A stretch of DNA of 64,000 nt from an uncultured Eubacteriales bacterium (GTDB lineage Bacteria > Bacillota > Clostridia > Monoglobales > Monoglobaceae). The position numbers were made by a program, and so were the translations under genes. Below, piece after piece: positions 17,914-26,940 of the stretch; the first letter of the stretch is position 1, and every line of letters starts with the position of its first letter. The DNA lies in assembly GCA_905198865.1 (NCBI GenBank), contig CAJKEB010000001.1, positions 1 through 64,000 of the forward strand, read 5' to 3'. The notes below the pieces were generated by a model that did no database searches, was not told the DNA's origin, and worked only from the letters and a program-made list of their open reading frames with translations.

Positions 17914-18962
17914 TGAATAATACAAAGCTAAATAATACTCAGCATGATTTCGCAGTTGACACGGAATTGATTAAAGAACTGACCGAGGCTTTCGGTGTGT
18001 CAGGCTGTGAGTTTGAGGTAAGAGAGCTGATACTGTCGCAAATCAGTGATTGTTGCGACAGAATTTGTACAGATAAAATCGGTAATTTAATTGCTGTAAA
18101 AAAATCAAAAGAACCAGATTCAAAATCTGTTATGTTAGTTGCCAATATGGACGAACCGGGTTTTATCATAAGCCGTTTTAAGGAAGGCGGCGGTGCATTT
18201 CTTGACTTCTCAGCTGTCGGAAAAATTCGCCCGCACACCGTTATTTCTGAGGCTGTTTCGGTCGGTGAAGAAAAGTTGAACGGCATTATTTCGCTCAAAG
18301 CAGTGCATCTGACAACAAAAGAGGAACGTGATAAGCCTGTTAAGCTCAGCGACTTGTTTATTGATATAGGCGCGGCTGATAAGGATAGTGCTGAAAGCCG
18401 GGTCAAGCCGGGTGATTATGCGGCTTTCAGAAGCAATTTTGTATCTCTCGGCACAAACGCATTGTGCAATAAGGCAGCGGCAAGTCGGGCGTGCTGTGCT
18501 GTCTTAATCGAATTATTAAAACGGGAGCATGATTGTAACCTTGTATGTGTATTCAGTGTGCAGAAAGAGGTCGGTATGCGCGGATCAAAAATTGATATTT
18601 CTGAATACACCGATATAAAGCCTGATACCTGCGTTGTGCTTGATGCAGCTGAAAATGATGAATTAAAGCTCGGCGATGGAATTGTTACGCCGAACATAAT
18701 AAACGAAACCATAGCTGACAAAAGAATATTTGATATTTTGAAGTCTTCATGTATTTATCGTACAAATCAGTGTGCTGCGAAGACAGTGGACAGCGATATC
18801 AGGAGTGTAAGCAGCTCGTATGGGGGAACTCTTTGTGCGGAGATTGATATTCCGGCTAAGAATTTAGGTACATCAGCCGTAACAGTCGATAGGCGTGATA
18901 TAAATGACGCCGGTGCAGCTATTCAAAATTTTATCAACCAGTTTTCTCATATCAAAGTATAA
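17910..18962 (+). CDS. Degenerate M42-family protein (probable pseudoenzyme)
   Basis: A full-length (350 aa) paralogue of the preceding M42 peptidase whose metal site has decayed. The ligand His is Asn (ANMDEPGF), the bridging Asp in the DNRSG-type motif is Cys (ALCNKAAA), the catalytic Glu of QEE is Lys (QKEVGMRG), and the terminal MHTNVE-type His is absent (LGTSAVTV). The reading frame is intact and translationally coupled to the active gene. Most likely a non-catalytic partner or regulatory subunit of the mixed oligomer; a drifting gene is the alternative. Confidence 0.75.
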   Translation: MMNNTKLNNTQHDFAVDTELIKELTEAFGVSGCEFEVRELILSQISDCCDRICTDKIGNLIAVKKSKEPDSKSVMLVANMDEPGFIISRFKEGGGAFLDFSAVGKIRPHTVISEAVSVGEEKLNGIISLKAVHLTTKEERDKPVKLSDLFIDIGAADKDSAESRVKPGDYAAFRSNFVSLGTNALCNKAAASRACCAVLIELLKREHDCNLVCVFSVQKEVGMRGSKIDISEYTDIKPDTCVVLDAAENDELKLGDGIVTPNIINETIADKRIFDILKSSCIYRTNQCAAKTVDSDIRSVSSSYGGTLCAEIDIPAKNLGTSAVTVDRRDINDAGAAIQNFINQFSHIKV

Positions 18963-18979
18963 AAAATTGATTAAACTAT

Positions 18980-19010
18980 GCGGCGCAGGTAATCCTGTGC
19001 CGCTCTTTTC
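18980..19010 (+). terminator. Terminator after M42 pair
   Basis: A stem of GCGGCGCAGG with CCTGTGCCGC (one mismatch), loop TAAT, followed by TCTTTTC. Confidence 0.75.
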
Positions 19011-19081
19011 TGCGCATACTGAGGGTATATAACATTTTGTTGAAAATTGCATAATAAAATATTAATTTTTACATTTTTTTC

Positions 19082-19110
19082 TTGCGTTATTTATAACATA
19101 ATGGTATACT
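19082..19110 (+). promoter_or_regulatory. Promoter of the symporter-paaK-iorAB cluster
   Basis: TTGCGT, 17 bases, TATACT (19105-19110) preceded by TGG. About 35 bases upstream of the symporter start. Confidence 0.65.
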
Positions 19111-19146
19111 TAAATTATTCAAATATATTTTAAGAGGAGTTAGAAA

Positions 19147-20619
19147 ATGGAATTATGGATTAATGTTGGTATACTGGTATTGTATATTGGGTTAATGGTT
19201 GCTATGGGAGTATATAGCATACGCCACACAAAGACAATAGACGGCTTTTTGCTCGGAGGCAGAGGGCTTGGACCTTGGCTTTCGGCGTTTGCTTACGGAA
19301 CGTCGTTCTTTTCAGCGGTTATATTTATTGGATATGCCGGTAAAAACGGCTGGAATTTAGGCATATCTTCTGTTTGGATTGGTATAGGCAACGCTGTTAT
19401 CGGATGTCTGCTGTCATGGCTTGTTCTTGCCAATAAAACAAGAGTTATGACGCATAAGCTTCAAAGCCGTACCATGCCTGAATTCTTCGGCTCAAGATAT
19501 AATGACGGCGGAATGAAAATTTTCTGTGCAATCATTATATTCATTTTTCTTACGCCGTATGCGGCTTCGGTTTATATGGGCTTGAGCTATTTGTTCGCAG
19601 CGGTATTTCCTGCTGTACCATACATATGGTGGATGATTATTATGGCAGTTCTTACTGCTCTGTACCTGTCGCTGGGCGGTTATATCGCAACTGTCCTGAC
19701 CGATTTTATTCAAGGAATTATTATGATAATAGGTATCGTTTTTGTAATATACTTTGTTTTGCATAACGAGGTTGTGGGCGGACTTATGAACGGTCTGAAG
19801 CAGCTTGCGGAAATTCCGGAAGTCGGCAGCGACCTTACCGCTCCGTTTGCGGGCAAAAACTGGTTTAACTTGTTATCGCTTATAGTTCTTACAAGTCTTG
19901 GTACCTGGGGACTTCCGCAGATGGTACATAAGTTTTACACTATTAAGGACGGAAGATCAGTAAAGCAGGCTGCAATTATTTCAACATTCTTTGCTCTTTT
20001 GATTGGCGGCGGAGCATACTTCATCGGCGGTTTTTCGCGTTTGTTCATGAACAATCAGGTTCCTGCCGGAGGTTATGACGCAGTAATGCCGGCAATGCTT
20101 AACAAAGCACTTCCGCCTGTAATGATGGGCATTTTGCTTGTGCTTATTCTTTCAGCGTCTATGTCCACTTTATCGTCTGTCGTAATGACATCAAGCAGCT
20201 CGATTGCCATCGACCTTGTAAAGGGTAAGTTTGCTCCAAGCATGAGCGATAAGGACACTGTCGGTCTGATGAGAATTCTTTGTGTCATTTTCGTTGGCTT
20301 ATCATTTGCTATTGCAGCATTTAAGCCAAAGGAAATCATAACGCTTATGTCTTTCTCTTGGGGAACGCTTGCCGGCACATTCTTAGGTCCTTACGTCTGG
20401 GGACTGTATTCTAAGAATACAACCCGCATCGGTGCGTGGGCAGGTATGATATGCGGATTTTTAACATCTATAGTACCTGCAATAGTTTCCGGATTTAATC
20501 AGATGTATGCGCCTACTTTCGGTATGATAGCAATGATTGTTACGTTAATTGTTACACCGCTCGTCAGCCGCTGTACGCCGAAATATGATTCAGAATTTAT
20601 AAAGGGGATTTTTGATTAA
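19147..20619 (+). CDS. Sodium:solute symporter (SSS family)
   Basis: A 490-residue polytopic carrier with about 13 hydrophobic segments, typical of the SSS (PanF/PutP) family. Family features include GGRGLGPWLSAF near residue 35, the SLGGYIATVLTDFIQG segment and the STLSSVVMTSSS region that contributes to Na+ binding. Substrate is not readable. Its stop overlaps the paaK start by one base, so an aryl acid or a related carboxylate used by the downstream genes is a reasonable guess. Confidence 0.88.
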   Translation: MELWINVGILVLYIGLMVAMGVYSIRHTKTIDGFLLGGRGLGPWLSAFAYGTSFFSAVIFIGYAGKNGWNLGISSVWIGIGNAVIGCLLSWLVLANKTRVMTHKLQSRTMPEFFGSRYNDGGMKIFCAIIIFIFLTPYAASVYMGLSYLFAAVFPAVPYIWWMIIMAVLTALYLSLGGYIATVLTDFIQGIIMIIGIVFVIYFVLHNEVVGGLMNGLKQLAEIPEVGSDLTAPFAGKNWFNLLSLIVLTSLGTWGLPQMVHKFYTIKDGRSVKQAAIISTFFALLIGGGAYFIGGFSRLFMNNQVPAGGYDAVMPAMLNKALPPVMMGILLVLILSASMSTLSSVVMTSSSSIAIDLVKGKFAPSMSDKDTVGLMRILCVIFVGLSFAIAAFKPKEIITLMSFSWGTLAGTFLGPYVWGLYSKNTTRIGAWAGMICGFLTSIVPAIVSGFNQMYAPTFGMIAMIVTLIVTPLVSRCTPKYDSEFIKGIFD

Positions 20620-21929
20620 TGATTAAAATATGGAATAAAGAAATTGAGTGCTGTAAAGACCATAAAAAAATAGAAGATATTCAGCTTGAAAGACTTAAAC
20701 ATTCGGTTACAAAGGCTTATAATAATGTTCCGTTTTATAAGAAAAGCCTTGATAATGCAGGAATCAAGCCGGAAATGATTAAGTCACTCGATGATCTTAA
20801 GAACATTCCGTTTACAACCAAGGATGATATGAGAGAAAATTATCCGTTTGGTTTGTTTGCGGAGCCTATGAAAAATATTGTGCGTGTTCATGCGTCGTCC
20901 GGTACAACCGGTAAGCCTGTTGTTGCCGGATATACCAAAAAGGATTTGGAGGTGTGGTCTGAAGCTATCGCAAGAATTGTTATGGCAGGCGGTCTTGATG
21001 AGAGTGATATTGTCCAGATTGCGTTCGGCTACGGATTGTTTACCGGTGGATTTGGATTGCACTATGGCGTTGAAAAGGTGGGTTCAACTATAATCCCTAT
21101 GTCAAGCGGCAATACCCAAAAACAGCTTATGCTGATGCAGGATTTTGGTACTACTGCTCTTGTTGCAACTCCATCGTATGCTCTGTATCTTGCAGAGGTA
21201 ATAAACGAGATGCAAATTCCTAAGGAAAATTTGAAGCTTAAATACGGATTCTTTGGCTCTGAAGGTATGAGCGAAGAGATGCGCAGCAAGCTTGAGAGAG
21301 ATCTCAATATTCTGGTTACATCTAACTATGGTTTGACCGAGGTAATGGGTCCGGGTGTTTCGGGAGAATGTGTCTTAAAGTGCGGTCAGCATATTAACGA
21401 GGATATGTTTATCGTTGAAATTATTGACCCGGTAACCGGTGAAGTCTTGCCATACGGAGAAAAAGGAGAGGTTGTTATAACAACTCTTGTAAAAGAGGCT
21501 ATGCCGATTCTTAGATACAGAACCCGTGATATTTCGTACTTGATACCTGAGCCTTGTGAGTGCGGCAGAACGTCCTACAGACTTGCCCCGATACAGGGCA
21601 GAACTGACGATATGATGATTATCAAAGGCGTTAATTTGTTTCCTTCACAGATTGAGAGCGTTGTGCTTGAGTTCCCTCAGGTAAGTCCGAATTATCAGCT
21701 TATTTTAAGACGGGAGAATATGCTTGATAATCTTGAGGTAGTCGTTGAATTGGTTGACGGCAGTTTGCTTGATAAGTATTCAGAAGTCAAGGAGCTTGAA
21801 AATAAAATCAAAGCGCGTCTTCACAGCGTTCTCGGTCTTAAGTGTAAGCTGAGACTGGCTGAACCAAAATCAATTGAAAGAACAACCGGCAAGGCAAAAA
21901 GGATTGTAGACCTTCGCGGTGATAATTAA
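20619..21929 (+). CDS. paaK: Phenylacetate-CoA ligase family (arylacetate-CoA ligase)
   Basis: An AMP-forming adenylate-forming enzyme of the PaaK family that converts an aryl acetate plus CoA and ATP to the aryl-acetyl-CoA. Motifs: HASSGTTGKP (P-loop-like A3), YGLTEVMGPG, the A7-type RYRTRD, and a CECGR Cys motif typical of PaaK. The 436-residue length is normal. Directly upstream of iorAB, which interconverts arylpyruvates and arylacetyl-CoAs, so the natural substrates are probably phenyl-, hydroxyphenyl- or indole-acetate. Confidence 0.9.
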   Translation: MIKIWNKEIECCKDHKKIEDIQLERLKHSVTKAYNNVPFYKKSLDNAGIKPEMIKSLDDLKNIPFTTKDDMRENYPFGLFAEPMKNIVRVHASSGTTGKPVVAGYTKKDLEVWSEAIARIVMAGGLDESDIVQIAFGYGLFTGGFGLHYGVEKVGSTIIPMSSGNTQKQLMLMQDFGTTALVATPSYALYLAEVINEMQIPKENLKLKYGFFGSEGMSEEMRSKLERDLNILVTSNYGLTEVMGPGVSGECVLKCGQHINEDMFIVEIIDPVTGEVLPYGEKGEVVITTLVKEAMPILRYRTRDISYLIPEPCECGRTSYRLAPIQGRTDDMMIIKGVNLFPSQIESVVLEFPQVSPNYQLILRRENMLDNLEVVVELVDGSLLDKYSEVKELENKIKARLHSVLGLKCKLRLAEPKSIERTTGKAKRIVDLRGDN

Positions 21930-21973
21930 TCCTGTTGTATTGTCAGAATATATATTTTAGGAGGCACACATAA

Positions 21974-23713
21974 ATGGAAAAGAAACTTATGCTGGGAAAC
22001 GAAGCGGTTGCACGCGGCCTTTATGAGAACTGCGTCCGTGTTTCTTCAGCTTATCCGGGAACTCCAAGTACAGAGATTTCGGAGTATGCAGCAAAGTATG
22101 ACGAAATATATGCTGAATGGGCACCGAATGAGAAGGTCGCTCTTGAAGTTGCAATGGGCGCGTCGGTCGGCGGCGCAAGAGCCTTTTGTGCAATGAAGCA
22201 TGTCGGACTTAATGTTGCCGCAGACCCGCTGTTCACTGCGTCATATACCGGCGTAAACGGCGGTCTGGTTATTGGAGTAGCTGATGATCCGAGTATGCAT
22301 TCCTCTCAGAATGAGCAGGACAGCAGAAACTATGCTAAGGCGTCTAAGGTTCCTATGCTTGAACCGGCGGACAGCAGCGAATGTAAAGAGTTTATAAGAG
22401 CGGCGTATGAAATGAGTGAAGAATTTGATACTCCCGTTATTTTCAGACTTTCAACCAGAGTTGCTCATTCACAAAGTATAGTTGAACTTGGTGAAAGAGA
22501 AGAAATTCCGGTAAGACCGTATACTGCGGATATTCAGAAGTATGTTATGATGCCCGGAAACGCAATTAAGAAGCATCCTATTGTTGAAAAGAGAATTCAA
22601 AGCTTAACTGAATATGCCGAAAATACACCGCTCAATCGCGTTGAATACGGTGATAAGAAAATTGGTATTATAACAAGCGGAATGTGTTATAATTATGTAA
22701 AAGAGGCGTTTGGAAGCAGTGTTTCAGTTTTGAAGCTCGGAATGGCGTATCCAATGCCGGTTAAGCTGATTCAGGATTTCGCAGAGAATGTTGAGACTCT
22801 TTATGTTATTGAAGAACTTGACCCGTTTATCGAAGAACACTGTAATAATATCGGCGTTAAGATTATCGGCAAGGAACTGTTCCCAATGTGCTATGAGTTT
22901 TCGACAAGGCTTATTAAAGAAACCATTACCGGTGAAAAGGGCGCAGAATATGATGAGGTAGACGAGGAAGTCCCGGTCAGACCACCGGTGCTTTGTCCCG
23001 GCTGCCCGCACAGAGGAATATTCTATGTCTTAAAGAAAATGGGCGTTAATGTCTGCGGTGATATAGGATGTTATACACTTGGCGCGGTTGCGCCGCTGCA
23101 GTCGATACATTCGGTTGTTTGTATGGGTGCAAGTATAGGTATGTCGTTTGGTATGTCTTTAGCCCGCGGAAAAGATTTTGCAAAAAATACCGTTGCCGTT
23201 CTCGGCGATTCGACATTTATACACAGCGGCATTACGGGGTTAATTGAAATTGTTTATAATAAAGGCATCAACACCGTACTTGTGCTTGATAACTCTATTA
23301 CAGGCATGACCGGCCACCAGGACAATCCGACAACAGGAAAAACACTTAAAGGTGAAGCAACAAAACAGGTTGACCTTGAACTTCTTGGCAGAGCTGTGGG
23401 AATTGACAGAATAACTGTTATAGATCCTTTCGATCTGAGAAAGTGTGAGCAGGTACTCAAGGAAGAGCTTGCTGCTGAGGAGCCGTCTTTGGTTGTGGTT
23501 CAGCGTCCGTGCGCCTTGTTGAAGTCAGTGAAGTTTCCGGGGCCGATTAGTATAAACAGTGAGAAGTGCAAAAAGTGTAAAATGTGCATGAAGCTCGGCT
23601 GTCCGGCAATTGTTGATCGCGGTGAATATATCGAGATTGACGAGACACTTTGCGTTGGCTGCGGCTTATGTCAGAATGTTTGTCCGTTTGATGCTATCGG
23701 CGGCGGAGAATAG
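21974..23713 (+). CDS. iorA: Indolepyruvate:ferredoxin oxidoreductase, alpha subunit
   Basis: The large subunit of the thiamine-diphosphate enzyme that oxidatively decarboxylates aryl pyruvates to aryl-acetyl-CoA with ferredoxin, or runs in reverse. The N-terminal part (EAVARGLYENCV, AYPGTPSTEI) is the pyrimidine-binding half. The TPP-binding half has the GDS motif GDSTFIHSGI. Two [4Fe-4S] motifs lie at the C-terminus (CKKCKMCMKLGCP and CVGCGLCQNVCP). The 579-residue length is standard. Followed by iorB with a 12-base gap. Confidence 0.95.
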   Translation: MEKKLMLGNEAVARGLYENCVRVSSAYPGTPSTEISEYAAKYDEIYAEWAPNEKVALEVAMGASVGGARAFCAMKHVGLNVAADPLFTASYTGVNGGLVIGVADDPSMHSSQNEQDSRNYAKASKVPMLEPADSSECKEFIRAAYEMSEEFDTPVIFRLSTRVAHSQSIVELGEREEIPVRPYTADIQKYVMMPGNAIKKHPIVEKRIQSLTEYAENTPLNRVEYGDKKIGIITSGMCYNYVKEAFGSSVSVLKLGMAYPMPVKLIQDFAENVETLYVIEELDPFIEEHCNNIGVKIIGKELFPMCYEFSTRLIKETITGEKGAEYDEVDEEVPVRPPVLCPGCPHRGIFYVLKKMGVNVCGDIGCYTLGAVAPLQSIHSVVCMGASIGMSFGMSLARGKDFAKNTVAVLGDSTFIHSGITGLIEIVYNKGINTVLVLDNSITGMTGHQDNPTTGKTLKGEATKQVDLELLGRAVGIDRITVIDPFDLRKCEQVLKEELAAEEPSLVVVQRPCALLKSVKFPGPISINSEKCKKCKMCMKLGCPAIVDRGEYIEIDETLCVGCGLCQNVCPFDAIGGGE

Positions 23714-23725
23714 AGGAGGTTGACT

Positions 23726-24307
23726 ATGATTAGTAATAATAGTTTGTCTATCATGATTGTCGGTGTCGGCGGACAGGGAACTCTTCTTGCGAGCCGTATA
23801 CTGGGAAATTTGTTCATCAATCAGGGGTATGATGTAAAGGTATCTGAGGTACACGGTATGTCGCAAAGAGGCGGAAGTGTTGTTACATATGTTAAATTCG
23901 GAGGCAAGGTTCAGTCTCCTATCATAGATAAAGGTGAAGCGGATATAATTCTCGCTTTTGAAGAACTTGAAGCTTACAGGTATCTGCCTTATCTTAAAAA
24001 AGGAGGAACAATAGTCTGTAACTCGCAGAATATTGATCCTATGCCGGTTATTATCGGCGCTAAGAAATATCCCGAAGATATTATAAATAAAATAAAAGAG
24101 AAGAATATTGAAATTATTTCGGTCAATGCGGATGAGCTTGCAATGCAGGCCGGAAATATTAAAACGGTAAACGTAGTTTTACTCGGCATTCTTTCAAAGC
24201 TGACTGAAATTGACGAGAGCCTTTGGATTGAGTCGGTTAAAAGCACTGTACCCGCTAAAGTTGTTGATGTCAATGTAAGCGCTTTTAAAATAGGAAGAAA
24301 TGTATAG
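23726..24307 (+). CDS. iorB: Indolepyruvate:ferredoxin oxidoreductase, beta subunit
   Basis: The gamma/beta-type small subunit (POR_C fold, 193 aa) that completes IorA. Signature VGVGGQGTLLASRILG at the N-terminus and SEVHGMSQRGGSV following. ATG 23726 is chosen: GAGGAGG lies 6 bases upstream, while an in-frame TTG at 23720 sits right against it. Confidence 0.93.
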   Translation: MISNNSLSIMIVGVGGQGTLLASRILGNLFINQGYDVKVSEVHGMSQRGGSVVTYVKFGGKVQSPIIDKGEADIILAFEELEAYRYLPYLKKGGTIVCNSQNIDPMPVIIGAKKYPEDIINKIKEKNIEIISVNADELAMQAGNIKTVNVVLLGILSKLTEIDESLWIESVKSTVPAKVVDVNVSAFKIGRNV

Positions 24308-24357
24308 TATGTTTACGAAGTATGTTTTAAAAACTTATTTATAAGGAGGACACAAAA

Positions 24358-24801
24358 ATGTTAGTAAAACAAATTTCTGTATTTATGGAAAACCGCCCGG
24401 GAAGATTGGCGGAAATAACAAAAGTTTTATCTGATAATGATGTTGATATCAGGGCAATCAATATTGCTGACACTACAGATTTTGGTATTTTGAGAATGAT
24501 TGTAAACGATGAGGTTAAGGCAGAAAAGGTTCTGCGTGACAACCAGATGACTGCTAATACTTCCGAAGTTATCGCAATTTCAATCCCTGATTCAGTTGGT
24601 GCATTCAGCAGCGTTATCCAGCTGCTCAAAGATAAGGATATAAGTATCGAATATATTTATTCTTTTATCGGAGAAAAGTCTACAAAGGCCGTTATTGTTT
24701 TAAAGACGAGTGATTTAGAGGCTTCTGCCGCTATATTAAAGGAGAACGGCGTAACCGTTCTTACAAAAGAGGATGTGAATAACCTGGATTATGCAAAATA
24801 G
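24358..24801 (+). CDS. Tandem ACT-domain protein
   Basis: 147 residues made of two ACT domains. The first begins VKQISVFMENRPGRLAEI (about 3-20); the second covers about 72-140 (ISIPDSVGAFSSVIQLL). ACT domains bind amino acids, and stand-alone tandem ACT proteins with this pattern often accompany paaK-iorAB in anaerobes, where they probably sense aromatic or branched amino acids. Good AAGGAGG site. Overlaps the next gene by 11 bases. Confidence 0.88.
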   Translation: MLVKQISVFMENRPGRLAEITKVLSDNDVDIRAINIADTTDFGILRMIVNDEVKAEKVLRDNQMTANTSEVIAISIPDSVGAFSSVIQLLKDKDISIEYIYSFIGEKSTKAVIVLKTSDLEASAAILKENGVTVLTKEDVNNLDYAK

Positions 24802-26095
24802 TTTTGATTCATCAAATGCTTCGCTTGATTATTTAAAAGATTGGTTTGGAATAAGCGACAAAGCCATTGAACTGTATAGAATAGCAGAAGAGGAGCTTAG
24901 TGAAAGATTTAAGGAAATCGAAGCAATAGCTTCTTATAATCAGCTTAAAGTATTGAAAGCTTTTCAGAATAACCGCATTTCATATGCTCATTTCGGAGAA
25001 ACAACCGGTTACGGATATGATGATATGGGCAGAGATGCGCTTGATAAGGTATATGCTGAAATTCTCGGTGCAGAGGATGCAATGGTCAGACATAATATTG
25101 TTTCCGGAACACAGGCTATATCTGCATGTCTTTTTGGTATATTGAGACCGGGCGATATCCTTGCTTCGGTTGTCGGCGGTCCTTATGATACAATGGAGGA
25201 GGTAATCGGAATTCGAAACGGTGAGTTCCCGAATTCCGGTTCTCTCAGAGATTTCGGCATTAAATATCGTCAGGTCGATTTGATTGACGGTACTTTTGTT
25301 GATTATAAAGGTATTGAAAAGTTAGTAACCGAAAATAAGATAAAGGCAGTGCTTATTCAGCGGTCGAGAGGTTATGATTGGCGTGATTCATTAACTGTGG
25401 GAGAAATTGGCGGAATTGTTGAAACAGTTAAATCAATCAGTCCCGATACGATTTGTATTGTCGATAACTGTTACGGTATCTTTGTTGAAAAGCAGGAACC
25501 TACAGAATTAGGTGCTGATTTAATAGTCGGTTCACTTATAAAAAATGCAGGGGGAAGCCTTGCATTAAGCGGCGGATACATTGCCGGAACGGAAGAGTGC
25601 GTCAGAAAGGTTGCATATCGTCTCACAGCTCCGGGACTCGGAAAGCATGTAGGTGCCAGTCTTGGTATGAACAGAAATATGTATCAGGGCTTGTTTATGG
25701 CTCCGCATGTTGTTGCAGAAAGCATTAAGACAGCTGTGCTGTGCGCTTCGATGTTCAGCAAGCTTGGATTTGATGTGTGTCCTGATGTTGATTCAAGCCG
25801 AAGCGATATTATACAGGCAGTAAAACTTGAGACTGCTGAAAATGTAATTAAATTCTGTCAGGCAATACAAAAGGGTTCGCCTATCGATAGCTATGTGACA
25901 CCTGAGCCGTGGGATATGCCCGGATATGAAGCTCAGGTAATCATGGCAGCCGGTGCGTTTGTTCAGGGGGCATCGATTGAGCTTTCGGCTGACGCTCCTA
26001 TTGAACCCCCGTATATAGCGTATATGCAGGGCGGAGTTATATATGACAGTGCAAAAATCGGAATAATTAAGGCTGCCGATGAGTTTATTGATTGA
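24791..26095 (+). CDS. Methionine gamma-lyase family PLP protein (YnbB type)
   Basis: A 434-residue fold-type I PLP enzyme of the family once annotated as aluminium resistance protein (YnbB-like). The GTQAI segment near residue 108 fits the PLP phosphate site, and the probable Schiff-base Lys is in VGSLIKNAGGSLALSGGY (about K251). The reaction is not established; a C-S lyase is suggested only by family name. Coupled to the ACT gene and followed by a Cys/His-rich mini-protein, so a sulfur- or metal-related role is possible. Confidence 0.82.
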   Translation: MQNSFDSSNASLDYLKDWFGISDKAIELYRIAEEELSERFKEIEAIASYNQLKVLKAFQNNRISYAHFGETTGYGYDDMGRDALDKVYAEILGAEDAMVRHNIVSGTQAISACLFGILRPGDILASVVGGPYDTMEEVIGIRNGEFPNSGSLRDFGIKYRQVDLIDGTFVDYKGIEKLVTENKIKAVLIQRSRGYDWRDSLTVGEIGGIVETVKSISPDTICIVDNCYGIFVEKQEPTELGADLIVGSLIKNAGGSLALSGGYIAGTEECVRKVAYRLTAPGLGKHVGASLGMNRNMYQGLFMAPHVVAESIKTAVLCASMFSKLGFDVCPDVDSSRSDIIQAVKLETAENVIKFCQAIQKGSPIDSYVTPEPWDMPGYEAQVIMAAGAFVQGASIELSADAPIEPPYIAYMQGGVIYDSAKIGIIKAADEFID

Positions 26096-26115
26096 TGATT
26101 TTGAGGTGATTTGTT

Positions 26116-26379
26116 TTGGCTAAAGAATGTGTCTTGTACGACAGAATATGCAATGGCTGCGGTGAGTGCGATTATTGTGATTTAAATCCGGTAAAGCTGT
26201 GCGACAACTGCGGTAAGTGCATTGATTCCGGAAAAGAATATGAAGAAATTAAAATTGACGGAATAATTACGCCCGGTACTTCTAATGCAAAATATACGCA
26301 TAATCATCCCCATGATCACGAGCATAATTATACTCACGATTCGCATGACTGTGACTGCGGCTGTGACCACAATCATTGA
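26116..26379 (+). CDS. Cys- and His-rich metal-binding mini-protein
   Basis: An 87-residue protein starting at TTG with GAGGTGAT upstream. Residues about 10-36 hold eight cysteines in the order CNGCGECDYC then CDNCGKC, close to Fe-S or Zn ribbon spacing. The C-terminus (about 60-87) is His/Asp-rich (HNHPHDHEH) and ends with CDCGCDHNH. This points to metal binding or delivery, e.g. Zn or Ni, or an iron-sulfur scaffold. Last gene of the cluster, 20 bases after the PLP enzyme. Function unknown. Confidence 0.7.
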   Translation: MAKECVLYDRICNGCGECDYCDLNPVKLCDNCGKCIDSGKEYEEIKIDGIITPGTSNAKYTHNHPHDHEHNYTHDSHDCDCGCDHNH

Positions 26380-26450
26380 TTGCATATGTATTGACCGTGT
26401 GATAGTACTATATAACACGAGGCAGTCAGATACCGTGTTTATGATAGAAT

Positions 26451-26477
26451 AAAGAGGAAGCATACTGCTTCCCCTTT
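26451..26477. terminator. Bidirectional terminator
   Basis: An 11-bp stem with one mismatch (26451-26461 with 26467-26477) flanked by T-rich sequence on both sides. It lies between the Cys/His-rich gene and the convergent SASP gene. Confidence 0.75.
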
Positions 26478-26510
26478 ATTATTTATTAGCATTAGCTTAA
26501 TGCAGAATTA

Positions 26511-26732
26511 TTAGCCCTGCTGCTGATTTGCAGCATCCTGCTCGTACTTCTGTATCATTTTCTTTACCATCTGTCCGCCGATACTACCGGCCTGTCTTGA
26601 TGTGAGGTCACCGTTGTAACCCTTGTTAAGTGTAACACCTACTTCTGAAGCAGCCTCCATCTTAAACTGATCCATAGCTGCCTTAGCCTGCGGTACTACC
26701 AGCTTGTTGCTTCCGCTATTTGAATTTGCCAT
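26511..26732 (-). CDS. Alpha/beta-type small acid-soluble spore protein
   Basis: A 73-residue SASP that coats and protects spore DNA. Visible family features: VPQAKAAMDQFKMEAASEVG, including the GPR cleavage-type segment around KMEAASE, and the second conserved block SRQAGSIGGQMVKKMI. A GGAG site precedes the start. A sigma-G-like promoter can be read upstream. Direct evidence of sporulation capacity. Confidence 0.93.
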   Translation of the reverse strand: MANSNSGSNKLVVPQAKAAMDQFKMEAASEVGVTLNKGYNGDLTSRQAGSIGGQMVKKMIQKYEQDAANQQQG

Positions 26733-26767
26733 TTTATTTCACTCCTTAATTTTTTGTGTTGCAAGTC

Positions 26768-26798
26768 TATTTTGTGACTTTATTGTGATGTTTATTCA
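26768..26798 (-). promoter_or_regulatory. Possible sigma-G promoter of the SASP gene
   Basis: On the minus strand TGAATA, 18 bases, CAAAATA, placed about 35 bases upstream of the SASP start. It resembles the forespore sigma-G pattern (GNATA-type -35, CATNNTA-type -10) with one -10 mismatch. No good sigma-A promoter is visible there. Confidence 0.4.
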
Positions 26799-26940
26799 AG
26801 CAATTTTTGGTTTTTCGACTTTTGAAAATTTATAATCAATAATTTTTGCATTTTAGTCTTTTATCCCGAAAAATTTGTTTAAAAAACATCTCAATAATAA
26901 TGATGCCCAAAAATTTTTAAAATATTTTGCATGATAGCTA

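Noticed and set aside
17939..18406. 155-codon minus-strand frame inside the second M42 gene
   Set aside because: Antisense shadow; the sense frame is a complete M42 homologue.
17910..18962. Pseudogene call for the second M42 gene
   Set aside because: The frame is full length with a good ribosome site and coupling; residue changes point to a pseudoenzyme, not gene decay.
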